This document shows, piece after piece, positions 54,069 to 64,000 of a DNA stretch of 64,000 bases. The translations under genes and the position numbers were made by a program. Source of the stretch: Phymatolithon calcareum (taxonomy: Eukaryota > Rhodophyta > Florideophyceae > Hapalidiales). The notes under the pieces are model-generated. The model did no database searches. It saw only the letters and a list, made by a program, of their open reading frames with translations, and was not told the origin of the DNA. How positions within the stretch are numbered: position 1 is the first letter of the stretch; every line of letters starts with the position of its first letter. The DNA is taken from NCBI GenBank assembly GCA_977006965.1, contig OZ345367.1, forward strand, positions 558,001-622,000, read 5' to 3'.

Positions 54069-56687
54069 GATGACTAGTTGCTTGACTTGTTCCACTTGCT
54101 CTCCTCCGGATCAAGATCGCCCGAGGTGTCGTGGAGGGGTTTATATAGGGTTGGGAGAGGAGCGAGTTTGGATCAACCCCATGACACGTCCGAGCAGAGT
54201 CGAAACAGTTCTGCTCAAAAAATTTCAATGATGCATCATAGTGGGCAAGCTGGAGGCAACAAGCGTTAAATTCGTTTATTTTAACAAGAGTCAAGGTATG
54301 AGTTTCCGATCTCGCTTTTCTTAGATTCGTTCGTCTCAAGCTGCATATGATTACGAGGCAGCCAATAATCAAGCTCTTCCCGTTCGAGCAGCCAATGATC
54401 CAAATAGCCGACAGGCAAGGCCTGGAGAGCGCGGGAAATGTCATTGCCCTAACTGCAACAGATCCAATTATGCGAACACAACAATGGCAACGGTCCGCAG
54501 TTCTAGAAAAGTCGTCAGCTTTGCCACTTCTTGATAAAATCTCCAGATTTTCTCGCAGACACGAGAAGAGAGCTTCCGTTATTTCATGCTTGAGAAGCAA
54601 GGGAGTCCCCCTCGGGGAAAAGTTTGAGTTGCAAGCGAAAATTAATATTTTTTACAAGTAGAAGGCAACTGGCAGCAACAACAGAAAGGTCAAAATATCG
54701 AAAATGCTGTCGAGATATACAGTTGGCAAAAGTGTCGATACGTTTAGACGAACAATAGTATTCTTCATTGCATTTTATCAGAAGCTGATCTAACGAGCAG
54801 CTCCGAATCCTTACTGTTACAGGATTTCCAGCTCGATGTTGATGCCTTCTTGTACGCCTCCTGCGAGAATTGCCGGACTGGCAATCTTGTCGACTTTTAG
54901 AGGACTCGTATTCGGGATACACGCCAAGCTGGCGGGGGTGGACTGCAGCGATCCTCCAAGCTCGGAATGAAAATTCGAGTCTTTTACCGCTCCCACAGTT
55001 GCACCGCGGGTCGCCACACCGCCTATGGCGTCCTACTTTTCCTCCTTGAGCACACCGTTAATGAAGTCCTTCCCTTGGTCGTGGCGAAGAGCTGTTGGAG
55101 CGACGCCCGGTAATGGTGTCGCATCACGATCAAAGGGGAGAGAAGAGGGGCTCGATCGTCGGGGAGGACCACGACAGCGGTCCGAGCTCATTCTACGGCA
55201 ATAGTCTCGCTGCGTTCGAGAACCTGAAGCTTCTATACTTTAACCATAGTCATGGCTTTGTACCCATTTTCGAGGGTGAGCTTGTCATGCTGAAGGACCA
55301 GCCTCCATTTCTTCACTCCAGTAGATCACCTGACTTATTGCGAATTCTCTTTTCCCTGGTAATGCAGAGGGTCATCAAGTCATACGAGCTTTTGTTCAAG
55401 TGTTCCAGTGCTGCACAGGTATGAACCACTACCCCGTGATCTAGTGTGCAAGATGTACCCACACGGTGTCAAAGAATCAGTAGGACATTTGATCCGAGGC
55501 TAGCCTGATCGAGCTGTCGCGCGACGGCAGTGCTTTGAAAGAGTCTGACATAAAACCAAGATTTGGGTTACGGGAAACGAGTAGAGATCCTCATCATTTT
55601 GAAAATGCACAAATTGCTCGAAGCGACTGCAGTCGATAAATTCTTTAGATTGACGGTTTCCTGCAAAAAGAATTCTTTTTGCAGGAAACCGTCAATCTTG
55701 TTTAGCTTTCCTTCGAAGATCTACGAAAAAGACCAGTTCGCCGTGCTGCTGTGGCCGTGGTCGCTCATACAGTACTTGCTTCCATGCTGGAAGCCAAATT
55801 TAATCGCGGTATTGACCTCCACGCTGGAGGCCGATACTGGCGAAAAATATTCAAAAAAGTCCACTGGAGCGATGCGCAGGGGGAATAATATTCGCCCTCC
55901 GCGTTATGTCCTCCCATGACTTTAATGGGCCAACAGCGACGGCAAGTCGTTTTGTGATCTTGAGGACACTCAAGCGCCGCGGCTGGCAGAAAATGGGCTC
56001 TTCGCTGAGGGCGCTGAACTGGTGGCACTAGAGTCGCCTGAGTCTGCCGAAAATGGATTGCAGCATCGTCCCTTCGCTAAGGATACGGCAATTACCAGGG
56101 AGAGTAAGAGTGCTGAAAGAGTACAAGCAGGGCGAAAATAATTGCGAGAACTCCTGCATTTGAAAGCTTGCTCGTCAAGAGGGTTGCGGAATCGTAGTCG
56201 CGCCTCTCTGTAGTCTTTCAAAGAACTGCGCCTAGTTTAGCCTAGCCTTACAGGATTTCCAGCTACTCCAGTCTGGTGGTGAACCAGCCGGACAATATGG
56301 CTCTCCGATGGTTCATGCACATCTGTTTTTCGGCACTACTCCCGTCACAGTCACAATTAAATAGGGTATCTTCTTCTAGCGGTCGTTCCTTCCGTTCAGT
56401 CTGCTGGATCTCTCCGAAGAGCCAGAGTCAATTATGGGCAAATACTCCATTTCCTGTCATGTTACTTGATAGAAACGAATAGCTGCTACACTATCTACAA
56501 AAGGTAGAGATATCTCAGCAAAGCGAGAATGTGGCCCTGATCAAGTAGGGGACTCTTTACATCAAAGGATTTCAATTTTATCGACCGACATCGCCATTTG
56601 CCAACATACCAAAACCGTGATAATCCTAAATTCAGTACTGTAGACGATACGGTTAGTCAACATGACTCTCAGGCACAACAGTTTCTA
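54069..56687. other. Mostly gene-free spacer (2.6 kb)
   Basis: Contains a perfect 52-bp palindrome (55647-55698) and a minus-strand reading frame with one in-frame stop (about 55080-54817). A 17-bp direct repeat TTACAGGATTTCCAGCT occurs at 54817-54833 and 56249-56265; a match this short may be chance. No recognised gene or RNA. Confidence 0.5.
55647..55698. repeat. 52-bp perfect palindrome (26-nt arms, no spacer)
   Basis: The sequence from 55647 to 55698 equals its own reverse complement, centred on GAATTC at 55670-55675. The outer bases (T at 55646 and T at 55699) do not pair, so the symmetry ends sharply. Confidence 0.95.
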
Positions 56688-58127
56688 TTACTCGGCGGTC
56701 TTTGAGAGCTCCGCATCAATCATTCTGAAGTGAGTAAAGAAGGCACGGAACATCAGCTCTGCCGAGTCAAAATCTTTTGTAGAGCACATTTCTCGAACGG
56801 AATGCATAGACAGTTGCGCCTGGCCAACGTCAACAGCACGCAGGCCAGTCACCGACGATATGATAGGCCCGATGGTGGATCCACAAGGCTTATCGTTGGG
56901 AACGACAAACTCTTGAATTGGTAAGTTTCCAGCACGCCTGGCCACTTCACGCATGATCAATCCAGTGATACCAGAAGTGGCGTACCGCTGATTCTGGTTC
57001 GTTTTCAACACAAGACCAGCTCCCATTAGAGGGCGATGCTTGCTTTCGTGCGCACACGAGTAATTCGGATGCAGCGCATGTGCCATATCAGCACTAACGA
57101 GCATGCTGCTGCGAATAGCGCGATGATAGCATGAATCCTTGCTCAATGCAGTGATTCTTCGAATGGCGTCTTCCGTCAAGGGAGACCCTGCACCATGCGA
57201 AGAGCTTGAACCAACTTCTTCGTGGTCGAAAAGAGTGACCATCTTCACAACAGACCCCAGCTCAACGCTTTGATCTTCAGAGCTGTCTTCCAGTGAGTTG
57301 ATAAGAGCTTTGGTAGCAGTGAAACATGACGCCAGATTGTCGAGACGAGGCGCGAACACGAATTCATCGAGACCCCCACCAATCGCCGCAGGCTGGGTGT
57401 CGGTGACACAAAGGTCAAGATCCACAATCTCAGAGGGTTCCACATCTAGTTCACGAGCCAAAATTTGCAAGAGAAGCGAAGGGTGTCGAGACTCTGCGCT
57501 GCCTGACTTCGTAGAGGCAGATGATTTTGGCTTGGTTAACATAGCTGCCAGTTCTGTAGCCATGATTGGCGTCGTGTGCGTCTGCTTATTAACCTTAAAC
57601 CCTTCCGACTGCGAAGAGCGCTGCAAATGAATCGCCAAGTTAGGGATCCTTAATATGGGACTCTTGACACGAACAAGCTTCATTTCAAGGGCTTCGATCC
57701 CCTTCTTCCGCACAGCAACACGACCAGCCACGGATAGATCCCTATCAAACCAGGTGTGCCATAGTCCTCCACCATAACATTCTACACCAATTTGGACGTA
57801 TCCCTGTCCTGTTGCTTTCGACACCGGCTTTATCTTGAAGCAGGGCGAGTCCGTATGGGCGCCGATTAGGGCAAACGACAGATCCGACTCTCCGAAGTAC
57901 TTATCGAGGGCAAAAGCCACAATTGAGGTTCCCTCTCTCGTGAAAAAATAGCGACCGCCGGGCTTCAAAATTTTCGACCAGTCTTCCGCTTCCTTGATGC
58001 GCTGGAAGCTGGCGTCCTGAAGAAGCGTTGCGACGCTGGCTGTGGCATGATACGGAGACGGGCTTCGATCGTCGAATGCCAGAAACTGTTCGGCAATGCT
58101 GGCGTCTTTGCTTGGCAATGGTGTCAT
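56688..58127 (-). CDS. DNPEP: Aspartyl aminopeptidase (M18 metallopeptidase)
   Basis: Intronless, 479 residues from the ATG at 58127. It would remove N-terminal Asp/Glu from peptides in the cytosol as a dinuclear zinc, dodecameric enzyme. M18 signatures are visible: GAHTDSP (His91, Asp93), LDN with Asp263 (FAPRLDNLASCF), DHEEVGSSSSHGAGS (Glu303/Glu304) and SADMAHALHPNY. The length and collinearity match human DNPEP and plant homologues; the ~190-230 insert is typical of the family's dimerisation region. No targeting peptide is evident. It is divergent from VPS13 with 484 bp between starts. Confidence 0.95.
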   Translation of the reverse strand: MTPLPSKDASIAEQFLAFDDRSPSPYHATASVATLLQDASFQRIKEAEDWSKILKPGGRYFFTREGTSIVAFALDKYFGESDLSFALIGAHTDSPCFKIKPVSKATGQGYVQIGVECYGGGLWHTWFDRDLSVAGRVAVRKKGIEALEMKLVRVKSPILRIPNLAIHLQRSSQSEGFKVNKQTHTTPIMATELAAMLTKPKSSASTKSGSAESRHPSLLLQILARELDVEPSEIVDLDLCVTDTQPAAIGGGLDEFVFAPRLDNLASCFTATKALINSLEDSSEDQSVELGSVVKMVTLFDHEEVGSSSSHGAGSPLTEDAIRRITALSKDSCYHRAIRSSMLVSADMAHALHPNYSCAHESKHRPLMGAGLVLKTNQNQRYATSGITGLIMREVARRAGNLPIQEFVVPNDKPCGSTIGPIISSVTGLRAVDVGQAQLSMHSVREMCSTKDFDSAELMFRAFFTHFRMIDAELSKTAE

Positions 58128-58611
58128 GGCTGATGCTGGTGATAGTACTTAGCTGAGCGGAGCACGATGGATAGGTAGACGGTTGGGATGCGCGTGATTG
58201 AGTGTTTACGACATGTCGTAAACTCTGGTTTCAGATCAAGTCGGAGTCATCAACAACATAGAAATTTCCTACAAATAATTATTATTCATGCATTATTTTT
58301 ATGATTAATTTTACACATGTATACGTGTACATACTGCAATTGATTAGGTCATGCGGTTACTCGCAACCATGCAAGGTTCAGTTATGCAGTGAAGCCGCCG
58401 CGATTTTTCACGTTTTACGAGGCAAGTTTGCAGTGCCCCTCAGAACTCGCAGCGCCGTTGATGACTCAAAGGTCACTAATGCTGATCCTGCGCTGAAGAA
58501 ATTCTAGTGAACCACAGTAGCTCTTTAGCTTCGCTGCGATCAACAATTTGAGCGTCTTTAAGCTTGTACTCCGATTTATTCCGCTCATTGTAAGCGTGGC
58601 TACGGGTCAAA
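58128..58611. promoter_or_regulatory. Divergent promoter region, DNPEP / VPS13
   Basis: A 484-bp spacer between divergent start codons. It includes a perfect palindrome at 58204-58223 (TTTACGACATGTCGTAAA core), 77 bp upstream of the DNPEP ATG, and an AT-rich segment at 58260-58340. A shared promoter is possible. Confidence 0.4.
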
Positions 58612-61600
58612 ATGCTTGAAAGCGTTCTAGCAAATGTCCTTACCCAAATTTTGGGGCAATACTTGCATGGTACGTCAAATTCCGTCCTTCTCGCATTTCG
58701 CGCATCGATCAATTGTGCAACCATGGGCTATTGACATTCGTGGAGTCAAATAAATTTCCCACCGTTGACAGGAATTGACCGCAACAGCGTTAGCTTCGGA
58801 GCATGGTCGGGACTAGTCGAGCTTCGCGGCGTCGCGTTGAAAGCCGAAGCCCTGTCAGTGCTGTTTGAGACACTAGGCATGGATCTTCCTGTGACCGTTG
58901 AAGCTGGTTTTATTGGTCTCCTGCGAGTTGTTGTCCCTTGGAAAACCATCGGAAGCACCCCCGTCAAGGTTGAGCTTGAGGGCGTCAACATCATTGCGCG
59001 CCCGGTTCGAGACGATGGCAGCGATGACAGCGAAATTAAGTTGCGCGAACGGAGAATCAAGCGTGCCAAGCTTGACACTGATGATGCAGTGCGCGAGGCA
59101 TCATGGGGCGTCGCGAACTCAGACGGTAGTAAGAAGGGGACAAGTTGGTCATGGCTAGTCAGCGATGATTTGCTTGCAAAGGTTGTCGCCAACATTCAAA
59201 TTGAGCTTCGTGATTTAATCCTTCGCTTTGAGGATCCTTTCAGCAATAGCGAAAAACCATACGCGGTGGCGATACATTGCGACACCTTGAAGGCTGTATC
59301 GGCGAACGAGTCATGGGAGCAGGTGTTTTTGGAAAACGTATCCTCGCCGCGGACGCACAAATTGGTAATCGTAGAAGGTTTCGGAATGGATTGGCTCCCC
59401 TTGAAAACCGCAGATGTTCAAAGATATTCGAATCATGGAACAAACGCGCAAACAGATGCTGAGTCGCAGTACGGGACGCACGAACAGTTACAAAACTTCT
59501 TTTCTACAGAAGAAGATCACTCTTCGAAATCGGCATCTGCAGACTGTACTTCTAGGAAGCCTGCAAATCTCATCTCCCCAATCAGTGGGTCGTTGCGACT
59601 GTCTCTTGCTCGAGAGCGGCAGCGTGTTCTTGAAGAGTCTGAGCTGGATAGTGCTTCTATACTTGCTGACGCACAAATTGATATTCGTTTTCCGGATATT
59701 TCGCTCAGTCTTGATGAAGTTCAATATGCAAGCCTCATTCAGACTTCTCTTTATTTCTCAAAGCTGAGCATAAGGGGATACACGCCGAAAACGCCGAAAG
59801 AAAGATGGATGTGGGCTGTTGAACAACTCTTGCCAGGCTTTCGGGATAGGAGAGCGCGTGTTTTATCTTTCACAGCAGAGGGAATTTTGGCCAAGCGGGA
59901 TGAGCGAAATCTGTACTCCGCTAGCAGAATGACAGTGCTCAAGGCAAGGCGCAGTAATGTGACAGTGCCTGGTGCCGATACTCTGGAGAAGGAGATGGAA
60001 GCTATTGAAGATGGTATGCCTTTTGAGAGGGTCGTGATCTTCAGAGATCTAGTTGACGAAGAATTCGAGAAAGATTCCAAAAACTGGGCCTTGGCGTCGG
60101 CATCAACCTCACCAACCCCCGCCACAGGAACCACCATGTCTTATATTTGGTCCAAACTTGGTTACGAGACTGCAGAAAGTGACGCTGCAACAGGGAGCAG
60201 CAACCAAGCCACACAATCCGCACCGCCTACCGGAAATTTGCGTAGCCCTGAGACGAGGCAGATTGTTCACATGAACGATTCCATGCGGAAGAAAATGGCC
60301 CGCACTCCATCCACCCAGGTCAGCTTTCATCTTCATCGAGGAAGTATCTGCTTGAGCGAGGGTGGATTTCCGGCCGCACGAACCCCACGAGTTGACCTAG
60401 TCTTGAAAGATTTGATAATTGGAGCGAAGCGTTACCAAAGTAACGGATTTTTGATCGAATTGCTCTTAGGCACGGTGGAAGCTTGGGATGTGAAAAATAA
60501 TGTGCGCATGGTATACGCCAGGGTGCCGCGCAGTAGCTCTGGAAGTCTCTGTGGACCAGTGGTGGATCCAGACTCTTTTTATCCGGTTGGGGTCGCAGAT
60601 GCCATTGGTGCAATAAGGTCAGGGTTCGAGAGTCTAAATGTTGCCGACGTTGGAGAAGAGGGCGATGCTTTGTCTTCCGGAGAATTCACTGAACCAGACT
60701 TCGCGGAACCTGTTGAGACTCCCGAACCATTGTCCGAAATAAGCGGAATTTATAAGCCGGCTTATACGAATCGGCAAAGGAATGACTTCGCAACATGGGC
60801 GAGTCAGGCAACCGAATCGTCCACTCAAGCAACGCATCGGGTAACTGAAGCCGAGTTTTTTGGTATGGGACGCGAGGAGCAAAGAGTGTCCTTGCCTTAC
60901 ATTGCTGCCTTGCAGATCTACAGGAAGCCTGTTGCACAGTTGTTGGAATCCAAGAAACGTAACCAAACTCAAATAGTTGCTGCTGTGGGTCAGCTTGAAG
61001 CTGTCGTCGATGGTCCGAAGGGGTCTTTCTTATGGGCGTCGCGCTTTTGGAATCCGAAAGGTTTACGAAAAGATCCAATTATGGCTTTTCTTGGCGCAGC
61101 TGCCGGTGCCCGCATTGCCGAACTGCGCATGGAGCTTGAAGAAGCTCTATTGGCGGACCGTTTGCCATTGCAGGCTGACGCCCTAGTTCGCGCACCAAGA
61201 TTCATTATTCCCGGCGAAACGCCTGCGAGCCCAGCTATAGTAGTGAATATGGGAACTTTAGGGCTTCGTACTTCTGAAAATGATGAGAGCAACGAACAAT
61301 CTTCGGCGTCGAGCGTACAGAAACCCGTGGGCAATTATTCGAACTACGCCTTGAGCCTTGACGACCTTGGCATGTATATCGCACCGAGCGAAAAGCTGGC
61401 AACTTCCTTGACTAGAAGCTTGCCAAGAGAAGGAACAACAGATTCTGCAGTCCTTGATGAACTCAATGATGAGTTCATGGATCCTATTACTGACGCAAAG
61501 TCTATTGAGAGGATAATCCGTCCCCTGTCAATGCGATTTTTCGTGCAGGTGTTGCGTGATGCCAGCACTGTGCAAGTTGTGACTGGTCTTTCCAATCCTG

Positions 61601-64000
61601 ACCCGGATGCCTCAGGAAGGATTTCGAAACTGCGACTTCGAGGTCAGATACCTGGTTTGTGGGTGGTGCTGTCGCAAAAGTCGTGCAAACACCTCATACG
61701 TTCTGCCGAGCAATGGAACAACGCTGCAGCAACTCTCAGTGCAGTTGTTGACATTTCAGAGATCGCCGAGAATGCAGGTCATCTTGGAGCAGGGGGATCC
61801 AGAGATGCAGCTCATGCTCACCCGTCCAGAGCAACGTTAGCGTCCTACAATTGCCGGATTGGTATCGATCACGTTTCGCTCGAGCTTCGGGACTTGCAGG
61901 GCCAGAGATTGGTAACTGCAGTTGCATCGGGCATGTACGCAACAATGGTGAAAACAAAACTCTTCTGTTTAGAAACTGAATTTTCCCTACGGAGTTGGAC
62001 GGTAACCGACGGAAGTAGAGGAAGTACAGCTCCTTTCAGGCGACTTGCCTACGCAGGAACCGGTAGCGACCTTCGAGGAGTATCGCCTCCTCGGAGCTCT
62101 TCTTCTTCTCGGCGCAGCCGGAGTCGAGATCTTTCAGAAACAACTGGAAGCGAAACAAACTTTGTCTTGATTAAGCACAAACTCTACTTTCCAGGCAGAG
62201 AGCAAAATATCAACATTCATTTTTTGTCTCTTAACCTGATTTTTGTGAGGGAAACAGTGATCAAGATCACTTCATTTCTTGAAGGTATGAGGAACTCGAC
62301 AGCGCCAGGACCTGCTCAAAACCCAGATGTGTTGAATGAAGCTGTCGCAGTTGCACCTGGTAATGTTGCTTCGAGAGCTCCTAAGGACAGTCTTGAAGCG
62401 TCAGGGCCCGAAGCACGAATTGTTGACACAATGGCAAGTTACAGCAATATATCCGGAGGAGCAATTTTTGACGGTTTTCGAATTCAGTTCGTGTCTGGAG
62501 AAGGTGCGATTTGTTCAATTGAAATGCGAGACTTTGCCATGCGGTCAACACGAGATACAAGTGGTCATCTTCGGGCAACAGGCGATGTTCGCTATTTTGC
62601 TGTCGATGATTTGACAGCGTCAGTTCGTGAGCATCAAAGTTTAATTCGATACGAGAGGCCGAATGATGCTGTCCAAAGAATGCTGTCCTCTGCAGAAAAA
62701 GAGGAACGTAGAAGCAGTGAAGCAGGGACATCTTCAAATACATCAAGTTCAGCGGCTGATGATGGATGGGAGCTCGAAGTGCTTAACTCTGCTCCGTCAG
62801 ATGTTTCGTTCCGAAGTCGATTTCAGGGCCTTCACATTCGTTACCTTGCGCGTTTCACTTCCGTTATGTCGCATTATTTTTCTGCACTTTCAGAAGAACT
62901 TCGAAAGTCCAAGTTTGCAGCAGAGCTTGAAGCTTTGTCCCTAGTGGAGCAAAACCAAATGCAAGCATCAGCGCTGCTGGCAAGTCAAACTAGAAGTCTG
63001 CGCTTTGAAATTGATGCTTGTAATGTTATTGTCACCCTTCCTCGCCACTCGGGAAATACGGATGAGGCACTTATTTTTTCCATGCCAAGCATTCATGTGG
63101 ACAACACTGATTTACCAGCGGCTGGCTACAAATCCCGTGTGCGAGTTTTGTTTTCTGAATTGCAGGCATCTGTTCTCTACAGAGTTCCGGACAACGAAAG
63201 AGGCTCTTTCCTCTACGACACATCCTTCTTGTCCAAGGTCGCAGCAGAACTGGAGCTGGATATTGGGGACTTTTCTGAATATCGACAAGCGACAGCTGAT
63301 GTTGACAGCAATCGGAGCGTCACTGCGCCTTTCGTGCGAGCCCAATTCAGCGTTGAGGACAGCGTTTCGATGCAACTTTGCGAGGCACAGTATACCGTTC
63401 TGTACTTTGTTCTTACAGAGAATTTCGCTGAAACCATTGATGCCGAAGCAATGCCTCTTGAGAATGATGAAGCGGCTGTTTGTCCTGAACAATTATTAGA
63501 TTCAAGAGCCGGAACAATTGCCATGGATTCTTCAGAGCCACCTAGAATTCAGTCCCAGGGCATTGCACCGTTTTCGGCTGATGATGACAGCAAAAGTCAG
63601 CGAAAAGCGCCTGTCGCGCGGCTTGTGTTCCGACTTCCGCATTGTTCGATTGTCATGTCTCGTGGATGGGATGTATTAGATCAAGATTGTCGAATTGCTG
63701 AGTTGAAGGTTCGCGATGTGTTAGGCAATATTGTGTACGGGGATTCAGAACTTGGCGTTGAACTACACTCCACAATTCAGTCCGTAACTGATGTGCGTGC
63801 TGAGGAGACCATCGGAGCTCGCTCATTCGTATATCCCATCCATGTCGATAAATCGAATGGCGATTGCACTACGGAGAACTTTTCGTTTGGGTACACGAAG
63901 CGTTTTGGACATCGAGCGTCAGTGGCGATTACTCTGACTAACATCGAGGTGAAAGTAATTCCGGAAGTCATCCGAGACATGTCCTTCCTAGCAATTCCAG
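58612..64000 (+). CDS. VPS13: VPS13-family lipid-transfer protein, N-terminal part (partial)
   Basis: Exon 1 is 58612-58669 (MLESVLANVLTQILGQYLH), followed by a 102-nt phase-1 intron (58670-58771; donor G|GTACGT, acceptor TTGACAG). Exon 2 is open from 58772 to the window edge in one frame (sampled at several points to 63999). The splice makes the chorein N-terminal motif: LGQYLHGIDRNSVSFGAWSG, then VELRGVALKAEALSVLF and VEAGFIGLLRVVVPWK, VKVELEGVNIIA. At least 1760 residues are visible. VPS13/chorein proteins are bridge-like bulk lipid transporters at organelle contact sites, usually 3000+ residues, so nearly half is probably missing to the right. Several disordered Ser/Thr/Glu-rich inserts occur. 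The paralogue type cannot be decided from this part. Confidence 0.92.

Noticed and set aside
54817-56265. 17-bp direct repeats that could be target-site duplications of a 1.4-kb insertion
   Set aside because: A 17-bp match is not rare enough in 64 kb, no terminal inverted repeats or transposase frame were seen between them.

Overview
The window is nuclear DNA from a eukaryote. Genes are mostly intronless or carry one or two short GT-AG introns (about 95-610 nt, usually with a GTAAGT-like donor). About 20 genes sit on both strands, separated by long non-coding stretches with decayed transposon remains and many short perfect palindromes. A PHR2-like short photolyase/cryptochrome points to a plastid-bearing lineage. 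Together with the intron poverty, compact genes and repeat-filled spacers this best fits a red alga, probably a multicellular one; the organism assignment is an inference.

Layout: (1) 1-1000, 3' end of a gene encoding repeated short helical motifs. (2) 1.0-6.8 kb, gene-free, with a LINE 3' remnant and an AT-rich block dense in palindromes. (3) 6.8-13.5 kb, a multipass membrane protein, TMEM115, CNOT3 (minus) and a PHR2-like protein. (4) 14.4-16.05 kb, a decayed TPR pseudogene followed by a perfect 105-bp palindrome. (5) 16.7-24.5 kb, an ethanolamine/choline phosphotransferase, RIC1 and a MYND-finger protein. (6) 25.8-30.7 kb, a Sel1-repeat protein, a SAP-domain SEN2 tRNA-splicing endonuclease and two tiny ORFs. 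(7) 33.5-36.7 kb, a secreted protein of unknown function and DCP2. (8) 36.7-41.7 kb, gene-free, with a foldback element, two more LINE remnants and a possible transposase fragment. (9) 41.7-47.1 kb, MYST acetyltransferase, PUR-alpha and a NOL11-like protein. (10) 48.9-54.1 kb, TBL1, an F-box/LRR-like protein and cyclophilin A. (11) 54.1-64 kb, a mostly empty stretch with a 52-bp perfect palindrome, then aspartyl aminopeptidase and the start of VPS13, which runs off the right edge.

The genes are unrelated housekeeping functions: mRNA decay (CNOT3, DCP2), tRNA splicing (SEN2), rRNA synthesis (NOL11-like), chromatin and transcription (MYST, TBL1, PUR), Golgi/endosome membrane biology (TMEM115, RIC1, VPS13, phospholipid synthesis), and protein folding and peptide turnover (cyclophilin, DNPEP). 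I see no operon-like pathway and no convincing novel multi-gene system. The most unusual signals are structural: several long perfect inverted repeats, and a SAP domain on the tRNA-splicing endonuclease.
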